Shown: positions 14,591 through 23,623, counted from the first letter of the stretch. The stretch: DNA of 64,000 nt from Streptomyces avidinii (GCF_014650695.1 NZ_BMVL01000007.1:160984-224983); one strand, 5' to 3'. Numbers and translations are program-made. The notes: generated from the sequence alone by a model not told the origin.

Positions 14591-17140
14591 CTACAGCTTC
14601 TGCACCGGCGCGTAACGCAGCAGCAGCCGCTTGGGCTTGTCGTCCCCGAAGTCGATGGTGGCCTGCGCGTCCGCGCCCGCCCCCTTGACCTCCATAACGG
14701 TGCCCAGCCCGAACTGGTCGTGCGTGACCCGGTCCCCGACCACCAGCGCGATGACCGGCTTGTCGGCGGCCCGCCGCGTCGCGAACCCGGACGGGCCCGA
14801 CCTCGTCCGCGACGAGGACAGGAACGCTTCCGGCGAGGTGCCGAAGGTCGCCTTCCCCGAACCGGACGACGACGATCCGTACCCCGAACTCCGCATCGGA
14901 CCGGCCGGCTTCTGCGTGGCGCCCGTCCGCTTCCACTGGAGGTACTCCGTGGGGATCTCCTCCAGGAACCGCGACGGCGGGTTGTACGAGGGCGTGCCCC
15001 ACGCGCTGCGCATGCTGGAGCGGGTCAGGTACAGCCGCTCGCGCGCCCGGGTGATCCCCACGTACGCGAGGCGGCGCTCCTCCTCCAGCTCCTTGGTCTG
15101 GCCCAGCGCCCGCATGTGCGGGAAGACCCCGTCCTCCATGCCGGTCAGGAAGACCACCGGGAATTCGAGGCCCTTGGCGGTGTGCAGGGTCATCAGCGTG
15201 ATGACGCCCGTGCCCTCGGTGTCCTCGTCCGGGATCTGGTCGGAGTCGGCGACGAGCGCGACCTGCTCCAGGAACTCGGCCAGGGTGCCGGACCCGGGAG
15301 CCGGGGCCCCCGTCTCGGCGGCCTCCGCCGCCGCGGCCTCCCGCGCCTGCTCGAACTCCAGCGCCACCGCCGCGAGTTCCTGCAGGTTCTCGATCCGGGT
15401 CTCGTCCTGCGGGTCGGTCGACGCCTGGAGCTCGGCGAGGTAGCCCGTACGCTCCAGTACCGCCTCCAGCACCACCGCCGGGCCCGCGCCCGAGTCGACG
15501 ATCGTGCGGAGCTCCTCCATCAGCACGTTGAACCGCTTCACCGCGTTGGTGGAGCGCGCGGCCATGCCGAAGGCCTCGTCCACGCGCCGCAGCGCCTGCG
15601 GGAAGGTGATCTTCTCGCGCATCGCCAGGGCGTCGATCATCGCCTCGGCGCGCTCGCCGATGCCGCGCTTGGGGACGTTCAGGATGCGCCGCAGCGGGAC
15701 GTTGTCCTCCGGGTTCGCCAGAACGCGCAGGTACGCGAGGACGTCGCGGACCTCCTTGCGCTCGTAGAAGCGGACGCCGCCGACGACCTTGTAGGGCAGT
15801 CCGACCCGGATGAAGATCTCCTCGAACACGCGCGACTGCGCGTTGGTCCGGTAGAAGATCGCTACGTCGCCGGCCTTGGCGTCGCCCGCGTCCGTCAGCC
15901 GGTCGATCTCGTCGGCGACGAACTGGGCCTCGTCATGCTCGGTGTCCGCGACGTAGCCGGTGATGACGGCGCCGGTGCCGGCCTCGGTCCACAGGTTCTT
16001 CGCGCGCCGGTTCTCGTTGCGCTCGATGACCGCGTTGGCCGCGGAGAGGATCGTCTGCGTGGAGCGGTAGTTCTGCTCCAGCAGGATCGTCGTCGCGTCC
16101 TTGTAGTCCTCCTCGAACTGGAGGATGTTGCGGATGGTCGCGCCGCGGAAGGCGTAGATCGACTGGTCGGCGTCACCCACCACGCACAGCTCGGCCGGCG
16201 GCAGGTCCGGGTAGCCGGTGCCCACCAGCTCGCGCACCAGCGTGTACTGCGCGTGGTTGGTGTCCTGGTACTCGTCGACGAGGACGTGCCGGAAGCGGCG
16301 CCGGTAGTGCTCGGCGACGTCCGGGAAGGCCTGGAGCAGGTGGACCGTGGTCATGATGATGTCGTCGAAGTCGAGGGCGTTGGCCTCGCGCAGCCGCCCC
16401 TGGTACATCGCGTACGCCTGGGCCAGGGTCTTCTCGAAGCCTCCCCCGGACTCCGTCTGGGAGGTGCCCCCTGCAGCCTGGTCGGCGAAGGCTTCCTCGT
16501 CGATCAGCTCGTTCTTCAGGTTCGAGATCTTGGCGTTGAAGGCCTTCGGCGGGAACTTCTTCGGGTCCAGGTCCAGGTCGCGGCAGACGAGCGCCATCAG
16601 GCGCTTCGAGTCGGCCGCGTCGTAGATCGAGAACGAGGACGTGAAGCCGAGCCGCTTGGACTCGCGGCGCAGGATGCGCACGCACGCGCTGTGGAAGGTG
16701 GAGACCCACATGGCGTTGGCGCGCGGGCCGACCAGACCCTCGACGCGCTCCTTCATCTCGCCGGCGGCCTTGTTGGTGAAGGTGATCGCCAGGATCTGAC
16801 CCGGGTGGACGTTCCGCGCGGCCAGCAGGTGGCCGATGCGGTGGGTCAGCACCCGGGTCTTGCCGGAGCCGGCGCCGGCCACGATGAGCAGCGGGGACCC
16901 CGCGTGCACCACGGCCGCGGCCTGCTCGGTGTTCAGGCCGTCGAGCAGCGCCGCCGGGTCGATGACGGGCCTGGGGGCGCCGTCCCGGTAGTACGCGTCC
17001 CCGCTCATGGGTACGTCGAACCGCCCCCCGAAGAGGTCGTCCGCGCCCGCCTCCGGGGCGGCGTGGTCCTCGGGCGGCGGCGGGACCTCGTCGGAGGGGG
17101 TGAGGTCCGCCAGGAAACTGTCGTCAAAGAGGCTGCTCAT
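14591..17140 (-). CDS. pcrA: ATP-dependent DNA helicase PcrA/UvrD
   Basis: This superfamily-1 3'-5' helicase acts in nucleotide excision repair and replication restart. The Walker A is AGAGSGKT, followed by the 1A/1B region AITFTNKAAGEM, the DEYQDTN Walker B, QNYRS and later helicase motifs VVFLTGMEDGVFP and LAYVGITRA. The C-terminus has a Tudor-like segment (VGDRVTHDQFGLGTV) that in relatives contacts RNA polymerase. An acidic extension of ~65 residues precedes the helicase core. I prefer the ATG at 17140 (MSSLFDD) over 17146, because the -10 box at 17155-17150 puts the transcript start close to it (leaderless). About 849 residues, normal for actinobacteria. Confidence 0.96.
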   Translation of the reverse strand: MSSLFDDSFLADLTPSDEVPPPPEDHAAPEAGADDLFGGRFDVPMSGDAYYRDGAPRPVIDPAALLDGLNTEQAAAVVHAGSPLLIVAGAGSGKTRVLTHRIGHLLAARNVHPGQILAITFTNKAAGEMKERVEGLVGPRANAMWVSTFHSACVRILRRESKRLGFTSSFSIYDAADSKRLMALVCRDLDLDPKKFPPKAFNAKISNLKNELIDEEAFADQAAGGTSQTESGGGFEKTLAQAYAMYQGRLREANALDFDDIIMTTVHLLQAFPDVAEHYRRRFRHVLVDEYQDTNHAQYTLVRELVGTGYPDLPPAELCVVGDADQSIYAFRGATIRNILQFEEDYKDATTILLEQNYRSTQTILSAANAVIERNENRRAKNLWTEAGTGAVITGYVADTEHDEAQFVADEIDRLTDAGDAKAGDVAIFYRTNAQSRVFEEIFIRVGLPYKVVGGVRFYERKEVRDVLAYLRVLANPEDNVPLRRILNVPKRGIGERAEAMIDALAMREKITFPQALRRVDEAFGMAARSTNAVKRFNVLMEELRTIVDSGAGPAVVLEAVLERTGYLAELQASTDPQDETRIENLQELAAVALEFEQAREAAAAEAAETGAPAPGSGTLAEFLEQVALVADSDQIPDEDTEGTGVITLMTLHTAKGLEFPVVFLTGMEDGVFPHMRALGQTKELEEERRLAYVGITRARERLYLTRSSMRSAWGTPSYNPPSRFLEEIPTEYLQWKRTGATQKPAGPMRSSGYGSSSSGSGKATFGTSPEAFLSSSRTRSGPSGFATRRAADKPVIALVVGDRVTHDQFGLGTVMEVKGAGADAQATIDFGDDKPKRLLLRYAPVQKL

Positions 17141-17149
17141 CGCCATCCG

Positions 17150-17172
17150 AGTCTAGGGTGCGGGACCGACAG
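17150..17172 (-). promoter_or_regulatory. RecA-NDp/PafBC-like promoter of pcrA
   Basis: Reading leftward, CTGTCGGTCC (17172-17163), seven bases, then TAGACT (17155-17150) keeps the TGTCRGT core, spacer and TAnnnT box seen before the SWIM gene. It overlaps the stop codon of the arsR-like gene. A DNA-damage promoter fits a repair helicase. Confidence 0.6.
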
Positions 17173-17548
17173 CCGGTTCCGCCGCGGGAAATTCCCCTGC
17201 CGCGGGGACGTCGCCCAGCACGATCGCCAGCAGGCCGGGAAAGCTGCGTTCGAGGTCGTCGCGGCGCAGCGCGAGGTAGAGCCTGCGGCCCTGGGGGCGC
17301 TGGCAGATCACACCGCTTTCGCGCAGCGTCTTGAGGTGGTGCGTGACGCTCGACCTGGGCAGGTCGGGCACGACCTCGCCGCAGAAGGCCTCCCGTCCGG
17401 AGGCGAGTCTGCGGACGATCTCCAGGCGGACGGGATGTCCGAGCGCAGCAAGGACCTCGACCAGTTCGATGCGGTCGGCGGCGGGGTGGGTCGGCTCGGC
17501 TGCGGCAGGCATGCCCTCACTGTACGCAGTTCTCGTACGGACAGACAT
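17153..17548 (-). CDS. ArsR-family winged-helix repressor
   Basis: The ~131-residue product has a winged helix near residues 30-95: a helix ending in LGHPVRLEIVRRLA, then the recognition helix SSVTHHLKTLRESGV and the wing QRPQGRRLYL. No metal-binding CVC-type motif is present, so it probably senses something other than soft metals. ATG 17548 is taken; TTG 17554 and ATG 17512 are alternatives, none with a good Shine-Dalgarno site. It is divergent from the hydrolase gene at 17637, with twin palindromes between them, so it probably represses that gene and itself. The pcrA promoter lies in its 3' end. Confidence 0.85.
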   Translation of the reverse strand: MSVRTRTAYSEGMPAAAEPTHPAADRIELVEVLAALGHPVRLEIVRRLASGREAFCGEVVPDLPRSSVTHHLKTLRESGVICQRPQGRRLYLALRRDDLERSFPGLLAIVLGDVPAAGEFPAAEPAVGPAP

Positions 17549-17558
17549 TGCCAAACCA

Positions 17559-17600
17559 TTCGAAGATCTCGTACATTCAGATCGTTCGAGATCTTCGAAC
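17559..17600. promoter_or_regulatory. paired palindromic operator for the ArsR-type repressor
   Basis: TTCGAAGATCTCG (17559-17571) and its exact reverse complement (17587-17599) are 15 bases apart. The right copy is itself a palindrome, GTTCGA-GATCT-TCGAAC (17584-17600). The pair lies in the 88-bp divergent region, where it can control both genes. Confidence 0.65.
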
Positions 17601-17636
17601 AGTCATCCACCGTGCACCCTTCCGTGAGGATTTCGC

Positions 17637-18542
17637 ATGCCCACCGCCCCCACCGCCCCCTCCACCCCTCTCGACGACGCCTCTCTCGCCGCCTCCCTCG
17701 ACGGCGGCTTCACCAGCCACCACGCCGAGGTCAACGGCACCCGCCTGCACTACGTGGAGGGCGGCAGCGGCGAACCGCTCGTCCTCCTCGGCGGCTGGCC
17801 GCAGACCTGGTGGCAGTGGCACAAGGTGCTGCCGGACCTGGCCCGCCGGTACCGGGTGATCGCCGTCGACCTGCGCGGCATGGGCGGCTCCGCCAAGCCC
17901 GACACCGGTTACGACAAGAAGACGATGGCGGCCGACGTGCACGCCCTCCTCGGCCACCTCTCCATCGGCTCGGCGCATCTCGCCGGGCACGACATCGGCG
18001 CGATGGTCGCCTACGCCCACGCCGCCAACCACCCCGGGGCCACCCGCCGGCTCGCCCTCCTCGACGTCTCGCACCCCGAGGAGGCCTGGGCGCAGATGCC
18101 CCTGCTGCCCCGGCCCGAGGCCCGCCACCTGTGGTGGTTCGCCTTCAACCAGGTGCAGGGCCTGCCCGAGCAGCTCCTCGCCGGCCGCTATAACCTGCTG
18201 CTGGACTGGCTGTTCGCGGCCATGACCACCGACCCCGCCTCCATCGACGCCCGCTCCCGCGCGGTGTACGCCCGGGCGTACGACTCCCCGGACGCGATCC
18301 GGGCCGGCAACGCCTGGTACCGGGCCTTCCGCCAGGACATCGACGACCTCGCCGGCTACTCCCCCGTCACGGCCCCGCTGCTCGCGCTCGGCGGCGAGCA
18401 CAGCAACTACGAACGCCTGCTCGCCGCGGTCCCGGCGCTGGGCACCGACACCCGGGTCGTCCGCGTCGACGGCAGCGGCCACTACCTCCCGGAGGAGCGG
18501 CCGGAGACCGTCGTCGCCGAACTGACCACGTTCTTCGGCTGA
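17637..18542 (+). CDS. epoxide-hydrolase-like alpha/beta hydrolase
   Basis: The 301-residue protein has an oxyanion-hole motif GGWPQTWWQW (residues ~50-59) and the nucleophile elbow GHDIGA, where Asp rather than Ser is the nucleophile, as in epoxide hydrolases and haloalkane dehalogenases. A late GSGHYLPEERP supplies the catalytic His. ATG 17637 follows GAGGA. It is probably repressed by the divergent ArsR protein, which suggests a detoxification role with the substrate as inducer. Epoxide versus haloalkane versus fluoroacetate activity cannot be settled from motifs. Confidence 0.85.
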   Translation: MPTAPTAPSTPLDDASLAASLDGGFTSHHAEVNGTRLHYVEGGSGEPLVLLGGWPQTWWQWHKVLPDLARRYRVIAVDLRGMGGSAKPDTGYDKKTMAADVHALLGHLSIGSAHLAGHDIGAMVAYAHAANHPGATRRLALLDVSHPEEAWAQMPLLPRPEARHLWWFAFNQVQGLPEQLLAGRYNLLLDWLFAAMTTDPASIDARSRAVYARAYDSPDAIRAGNAWYRAFRQDIDDLAGYSPVTAPLLALGGEHSNYERLLAAVPALGTDTRVVRVDGSGHYLPEERPETVVAELTTFFG

Positions 18543-18653
18543 CCGGGCTGACCGGGCTCCCCGGCCGACCCGGTTCCCCGGCCGATCCGGTCGGCCCCGG
18601 TACTGCGGTGACCGGTGGAAATCCGCCGGATACCACCCCGTACGCTCGACGCC

Positions 18654-19007
18654 ATGGACGTACTCATCAATGTCTTCATCGGCCTGCACATCATCGGGAT
18701 CGCCTCCCTCCTCGGCGGCTTCCTGACGCAGATGAAGGCGATGAGCACGGGCACCGCCCGCTTCACGCCCGCCATGCTGCACGGCGCGCTCACCATGCTG
18801 GTGACCGGTGTGGTGCTCGTCGGCCTCAACCAGATGGACGGGAACCCCGTCAACAACATCAAGGTCGGCGTGAAGCTCGCGATCCTCTTCGTGATCCTCT
18901 GCCTCGTCTACGTCAAGCGCGACGAGGAGCAGGTGGAAAAGGCGCTGTTCGGCACGGTCGGCGGGCTGACCGTGATCAACATCTTCATCGCCGTTCTCTG
19001 GCACTGA
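18654..19007 (+). CDS. small four-helix membrane protein
   Basis: The 117-residue product has four hydrophobic spans (residues ~3-22, ~38-58, ~73-90, ~98-115) and few charged residues outside a KRDEEQVEK loop. It resembles uncharacterised integral membrane proteins of actinobacteria. TACGCT (18641-18646) lies seven bases before the ATG, so the message is probably leaderless. No function can be assigned. A 143-bp gap follows before the NlpC/P60 gene. Confidence 0.75.
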   Translation: MDVLINVFIGLHIIGIASLLGGFLTQMKAMSTGTARFTPAMLHGALTMLVTGVVLVGLNQMDGNPVNNIKVGVKLAILFVILCLVYVKRDEEQVEKALFGTVGGLTVINIFIAVLWH

Positions 19008-19150
19008 CCCACACCGGAACGATCCGCTCCGGTCCCGGGCAGCCAGCTCCGGTCATATCGAGCCACTTACGGTCATCCCGTCATCCGCCCGTTACCTGCG
19101 GGTCTAGCGTCCTCCTCCAAGCACCGACAGAGGAAGGACGTGAGGCCCTC

Positions 19151-20221
19151 GTGGCCAGTCATCGAAAGCCCAGGCAGCGCACGCTCTCCGGCGGCCCGGC
19201 ACGGACGACCGCCGCCACCCTCGCCCTCGCGGGCGCTGCCACCGCCACCGCCTTCGAAGGCACCTCCCAGGCCGACCCCCGACTGACACCCGACCAGGTC
19301 AAGTCCGAGGTGGACCGGCTCTACGAGGAGGCCGAGGCGGCGACCGAGCGGTACAACGGGGCGAAGGAGCAGGCGGACGAGGCCGAGCGTGCGCTGACCG
19401 GACTGCGCGAGGAGACCGCCCGCAAGACCGACCAGCTGAACACCGCCCGCAGCGCGCTCGGAACGCTCGCCGCCTCCCAGTACCGCAGCGGTTCCCTGGG
19501 CACCACCGTGCGGCTCGCGCTGGCGTCCGACCCGCAGGAGTACCTCTCCCAGGCCTCCTTCATCGCCCGCGCCGGCGACCGCAACGCCGCCGGGATCAGC
19601 ACCGTGCGCCGTCGGCTGGACGACGTCGGCAAGCTGCGGGACCAGGCCGCCGGACGGCTCGCCGACCTCCGCTCCAAGCAGGACGAGATCGCCGGGCACA
19701 AGGCCGTGATCGAGGGGAAGCTCACCGCGGCCAAGAACCTGCTGGCCCGGCTCACCGCCGAGGAGCGGGCCGCCTACGAGGCCCAGTCGCCCGGCGGCCC
19801 GGCCGCCGCACCGAACGCACCCGCCGCGCCCGGCGCCCCCAGGAGCAGTACGCCCCCGCCCCCGTCCGACGGCTCGCGCGCGGCCCGCGCCGTGGCCTTC
19901 GCGCACACCGCGATCGGGAAGCCGTACGTCTGGGGCGCGACCGGCCCGGGGTCCTTCGACTGCTCCGGCCTCACCCAGGCGGCCTGGCGCTCGGCCGGGG
20001 TCTCGCTGCCCCGCACCACCTACACCCAGATCAACGCCGGCCGGCGCGTCTCCCGCGACCAGCTGGCCCCCGGCGACCTGGTGTTCTTCTACTCCGGGGT
20101 CACCCACGTCGGCCTCTACGTCGGCAATGGCCAGATGATCCACGCCCCGCGGCCCGGCTCGACGGTCCGGCTCGCACCGATCGATTCGATGCCCTGGGCC
20201 GGCGCCTCCCGCCCCGCATGA
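19151..20221 (+). CDS. secreted NlpC/P60 peptidoglycan hydrolase
   Basis: The 356-residue protein has an N-terminal signal-like segment (R-K-P-R-Q-R then TTAATLALAGAATATA) and a long coiled coil (~50-190) of the kind that regulates such hydrolases. A Pro/Ala linker is followed by a C-terminal NlpC/P60 cysteine peptidase domain with the catalytic Cys in FDCSGLTQ and His in THVGLYVG. It would cut stem peptides of the wall, probably during growth or sporulation. GTG 19151 has GAGG five bases upstream. Its stop codon is the start of the first unit of a tandem repeat. Confidence 0.9.
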   Translation: MASHRKPRQRTLSGGPARTTAATLALAGAATATAFEGTSQADPRLTPDQVKSEVDRLYEEAEAATERYNGAKEQADEAERALTGLREETARKTDQLNTARSALGTLAASQYRSGSLGTTVRLALASDPQEYLSQASFIARAGDRNAAGISTVRRRLDDVGKLRDQAAGRLADLRSKQDEIAGHKAVIEGKLTAAKNLLARLTAEERAAYEAQSPGGPAAAPNAPAAPGAPRSSTPPPPSDGSRAARAVAFAHTAIGKPYVWGATGPGSFDCSGLTQAAWRSAGVSLPRTTYTQINAGRRVSRDQLAPGDLVFFYSGVTHVGLYVGNGQMIHAPRPGSTVRLAPIDSMPWAGASRPA

Positions 20222-20300
20222 CCCGTACCGGCCTCGTGACCCGTACCGGCCTCGTGACCCGTACGGCCTCGTGACCCGTACGGCCTCGCGACCCGTACCG
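20219..20300. repeat. tandem 17-18-bp repeat between NlpC/P60 and esterase genes
   Basis: Four full units of TGACCCGTACCGGCCTCG, the last two lacking one C, plus a partial fifth fill the gap between convergent genes. The first unit begins with the stop codon of the NlpC/P60 gene. No hairpin terminator is evident here. Confidence 0.9.
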
Positions 20301-20311
20301 CTGCGCGACGC

Positions 20312-21415
20312 CTACGGCTTCTTGACCACGGTGCTCAGCCAGCCGAAGGTCTGCGGCAGCTGCTTCGACCACGATTCGAGGTTGTGCCCGCCGACCACCT
20401 TCTCCGCGTGCACCACCGTCGGGCTCTTCGCGATCGCCTTGAGGTCCGTGCCGGACAGGTAGCCGTCGTGCTCGGCCCCCGACATCCACAGCGAGACCGC
20501 GGGCGGCGCGGGGGCGGCCTTGAGCAGGTTCTTCAGATTGTGCGTGGTGCGCAGCGTCGGATCCTGGGCGACCAGCGAGGAGGGCTCCTGGCCGGGGTCG
20601 TTGTAGCCGGACAGGGAGACGGCCGCGCTGTAGCGGTCGGGGTGCAGGATCGCCAGCTTGGCGGCGCAGTAGGCGCCGGCCGAGTAGCCGGCCACGCCCC
20701 AGGTGCGGGAGTCGTCCGAGGCTCGGAAGTTGTCGACGACCATCTTGCGGACGTCGACGCTGAACCAGCTGTCCGCGTTGACCTTGCCGGGGATGTTCGC
20801 GCAGCCGGTGTCCCCGTTGCCGACCAGCATGGCGCGCGGTGAGACCAGGATGAACGGCTGCACCTTGCCGCTCTTCATCAGCGGCTCCAGCACCTCGTGG
20901 GCCTTGACGCCCTGGAACCAGGACTTCCCTGTCCCCGGTATGCCCGGGATCAGCTCCACCACGGGGAACTTCTTGTCCTTGTAGGCCGGGTCGTCGTACT
21001 GGGGCGGCAGCCACACCATGACGTCGCCCTTGACTCCGGAGATCTTGCCGTCGAGCTCCGTCTTCCTGACCCGCCCGCCCAGCCCCTCGACGGGCTGGAA
21101 CTCCTGCTTGACCTTCGGCGCCTCCTCGACCTTCTTGCCGCCGAGCCCGTCCGGGCCGAGGTCGGGGGCGGCGGTGACGTACTTGCCGGTGCCGAACAGG
21201 TCGCCCCAGGAGGCATAGAAGTGCTCGGCCCGATTGACGGCGACGAAGACCACTGCAACCGCTGTGACCTGGGCGAACACCACCATCAGCGCGCGCAGGA
21301 CGGTGCGTACGACGGCAGGGCCGCGCACCTTGCTCCACACGGCCAGCGGAAGGATGACGGCGATCGCGGTCAGGGCGATCACCGCCACGAAGAAGGGTGT
21401 CCCCGTCAAGCTCAT
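20312..21415 (-). CDS. membrane-anchored esterase (antigen-85/enterochelin-esterase-like fold)
   Basis: The 367-residue product starts with two hydrophobic spans (~5-27 and ~42-60), then an alpha/beta hydrolase domain with the nucleophile elbow GYSAGA and a late VGGHNLESW carrying the likely catalytic His. The domain would face outward. It resembles the S-formylglutathione hydrolase/mycolyltransferase-like esterases of actinobacteria. ATG 21415 is preferred over the GTG one codon earlier. Substrate unknown; mycolyl transfer is unlikely in Streptomyces. Confidence 0.82.
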   Translation of the reverse strand: MSLTGTPFFVAVIALTAIAVILPLAVWSKVRGPAVVRTVLRALMVVFAQVTAVAVVFVAVNRAEHFYASWGDLFGTGKYVTAAPDLGPDGLGGKKVEEAPKVKQEFQPVEGLGGRVRKTELDGKISGVKGDVMVWLPPQYDDPAYKDKKFPVVELIPGIPGTGKSWFQGVKAHEVLEPLMKSGKVQPFILVSPRAMLVGNGDTGCANIPGKVNADSWFSVDVRKMVVDNFRASDDSRTWGVAGYSAGAYCAAKLAILHPDRYSAAVSLSGYNDPGQEPSSLVAQDPTLRTTHNLKNLLKAAPAPPAVSLWMSGAEHDGYLSGTDLKAIAKSPTVVHAEKVVGGHNLESWSKQLPQTFGWLSTVVKKP

Positions 21416-21501
21416 CACGCCACCGTAGAGGGCGGCGCGCGCGCTCCCGGTTGCCCGGTCCGCCTGCGGTGTCGGTCACACCGCAGGTCGGACGGCATCC
21501 G

Positions 21502-22200
21502 TCACACCAGGCGGCGGGCCGTCGCCCAGCGGGTCAGCTCGTGCCGGTTGGACAGCTGGAGCTTGCGCAGCACGGCGGAGACGTGCGACTCGACCGTCTT
21601 CACCGAGATGAAGAGCTGCTTGGCGATCTCCTTGTACGCGTACCCGCGCGCGATCAGCCGCAGCACCTCGCGCTCGCGCTGGGTGAGCCGGTCCAGGTCC
21701 TCGTCGACCGGCGGCGCGTCCGTCGAGGCGAACGCGTCGAGCACGAAGCCCGCCAGCCGCGGCGAGAACACCGCGTCCCCGTCCTGCACCCGGAAGACCG
21801 AGTCCACCAGGTCGGTCCCGGTGATGGTCTTGGTGACGTAGCCGCGCGCCCCGCCCCGGATGACCCCGATGACGTCCTCGGCCGCGTCCGACACCGACAG
21901 CGCCAGGAACCGCACCGGGTCCACGGCCGCCGCCATCAGCGGGGCGCAGCGCCGCAGCACCTCGACGCCACCGCCGCCGGGCAGGTGCACGTCGAGCAGG
22001 ACCACCTCGGGCCGGGTGGCGGTGATGACGGTGACGGCCTGGTCGACGTCGGCGGCCTCACCGACGACCTCGACGCCCGTGCGTTCGGTCTCGCCGATCT
22101 CGGCCTGCACTCCCGTACGGAACATCCTGTGGTCGTCGACGAGCACCACCCGGACCCGCCTGGTCTCCCCCGTGCCTGCGTTCTCTCCGGCCTCGGTCAT
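21502..22200 (-). CDS. NarL/LuxR-type response regulator
   Basis: The 232-residue protein has a receiver domain (VDDHR near 21-25, phospho-Asp in VLLDVHLPG near residue 70, TKT switch Lys near 126) and a C-terminal LuxR helix-turn-helix (LTQREREVLRLIARGYAYKEIA...). Its ATG overlaps the stop of the PspC-type kinase by four bases, so the two are coupled and form one two-component system. Targets are unknown; the divergent PspC genes are the obvious candidates. Confidence 0.93.
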   Translation of the reverse strand: MTEAGENAGTGETRRVRVVLVDDHRMFRTGVQAEIGETERTGVEVVGEAADVDQAVTVITATRPEVVLLDVHLPGGGGVEVLRRCAPLMAAAVDPVRFLALSVSDAAEDVIGVIRGGARGYVTKTITGTDLVDSVFRVQDGDAVFSPRLAGFVLDAFASTDAPPVDEDLDRLTQREREVLRLIARGYAYKEIAKQLFISVKTVESHVSAVLRKLQLSNRHELTRWATARRLV

Positions 22201-23492
22201 GCTGCGTTCGCCGCCCTCTCCATCTCCAGCTCGACTTCCGTGCCGCCGTCGGGCGCGGACCGCAGCCGTGCGGTCCCGCCGTTGCGCTGCATCCGGCCGA
22301 TGATCGATTCTCGTACGCCCATGCGGTCGCTCGGTACCGCGTCGATGTCGAAGCCCGGCCCGCGGTCCCTCACGGACACGAACACCGTCCGCCCCTCCAC
22401 CTCCGCGTACACCTGTACCGGCCCGCCCTCGCCACCGTACTTGGCGGCGTTGACCATCGCCTCGCGCGCGGCCTGGATCTGCGCCGCCAGGCCCTCGTCG
22501 AGCGGGCAGTCGCCGACGACGACGACCTCGATCGGGACGCCGTGGTGGTCCTCGACGTCGGCGGCGGTCTTCTTCACGGCCTCCGCGAGGGTGGCCGGCT
22601 CCTCCGCCTCGTCCTTGCCGGTGCCCTCCGGTCTGTAGAGCCAGTTCCGCAGTTCGCGTTCCTGCGCCCGCGCGAGCCGGCGTACCTCGGAGACGTCCTC
22701 CGCGTTGCGCTGGATCAGGGTGAGGGTGTGCAGCACCGAGTCGTGCACGTGGGCCGCGACCTCGGCGCGCTCCTGGGCGCGGATGCGCATCAGCCGTTCC
22801 TCGGAGAGGTCCTGGGTCATCCGGATCAGCCAGGGCCCGGCGAGCAGGGCCACCCCGACGAGGACGGCGAGCGTCGCGGTGAGGACGTTGCCGAGCTGCG
22901 CGGCGGAGCCCCGTACGACGATGAACACGGTCAGGCCCACACCGACCAGGGCGACGCCGGCCAGGGCCCGGGCGGCCTGCAGGAGGCGTCCGTGCCGCCC
23001 GACGGCCGTGGACCAGTGGGCACGGCGGGCGTTGTCGGCCTGCCGCCAGACGAGCACCACCCCGGCCCCGACCAGCAGCGTCGGCCACACGTACCGGCCG
23101 GAGGCGCCGCCGAGCTGCACCTTGGAGATGAAGATGCCCGCGCCGATGAACAGGGCGATCAGCGCGGTGATCTGCCCGCGGTCGGGCTTGCGCAGCCGGC
23201 GACTGCCGTCGGGGAGGGTCTCGAAGAAGGAGCGGTGCCCGGTCCGGCCGCCGACGCCGAGCGGTACGAAGACCCAGAACGCGGCGTACAGCAGCACGCC
23301 CAGCCCGTCGCCCCACATGAACAGCAGCAGGAAGGCGAGGCGCACCCACCCCACGGGCAGTCCGAGGTGCCCGGCAAGACCGCGCGCGACACCGCCGAGC
23401 ATCCGGCCGTCGGCGCTGCGGTAGAGCTTGCGCTGCGGGACCTCGTCGGCGTCCGGTGCGTGCGGGGTACGGGGAGCGGCGGCTACGGGCAT
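22197..23492 (-). CDS. sensor histidine kinase with N-terminal PspC domain
   Basis: The ~431-residue protein starts with a PspC domain (GGVARGLAGHLGLPVGWVRLAF), followed by several hydrophobic spans, a HisKA_3-type dimerisation helix with the phospho-His in AHVHDSVLHTL, and an ATPase domain with NAAKYGG and DRGPGFD. ATG 23492 is preferred; a GTG at 23507 would add five residues. It is coupled to the downstream response regulator and divergent from another PspC gene. Membrane or envelope stress is the likely input, by analogy with PspC. Confidence 0.92.
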   Translation of the reverse strand: MPVAAAPRTPHAPDADEVPQRKLYRSADGRMLGGVARGLAGHLGLPVGWVRLAFLLLFMWGDGLGVLLYAAFWVFVPLGVGGRTGHRSFFETLPDGSRRLRKPDRGQITALIALFIGAGIFISKVQLGGASGRYVWPTLLVGAGVVLVWRQADNARRAHWSTAVGRHGRLLQAARALAGVALVGVGLTVFIVVRGSAAQLGNVLTATLAVLVGVALLAGPWLIRMTQDLSEERLMRIRAQERAEVAAHVHDSVLHTLTLIQRNAEDVSEVRRLARAQERELRNWLYRPEGTGKDEAEEPATLAEAVKKTAADVEDHHGVPIEVVVVGDCPLDEGLAAQIQAAREAMVNAAKYGGEGGPVQVYAEVEGRTVFVSVRDRGPGFDIDAVPSDRMGVRESIIGRMQRNGGTARLRSAPDGGTEVELEMERAANAA

Positions 23493-23535
23493 GTCACCAA
23501 GGGTCACACGCCCGGCGGGGGCCGGTCATCAGGGC

Positions 23536-23560
23536 ATCCCCCCACTTGTACCGGGGGGAT
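23536..23560. promoter_or_regulatory. inverted repeat in the divergent PspC promoter region
   Basis: ATCCCCCC (23536-23543) and GGGGGGAT (23553-23560) are separated by nine bases. The repeat is centred between the kinase and PspC genes (131-bp gap) and is a plausible operator for the response regulator. No other evidence. Confidence 0.4.
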
Positions 23561-23623
23561 ATCAGGGTTGCACCAGGGTAGGGCCCGATGCCGTCCGCTT
23601 CCGCGGCCCGTCACCATGGACCC

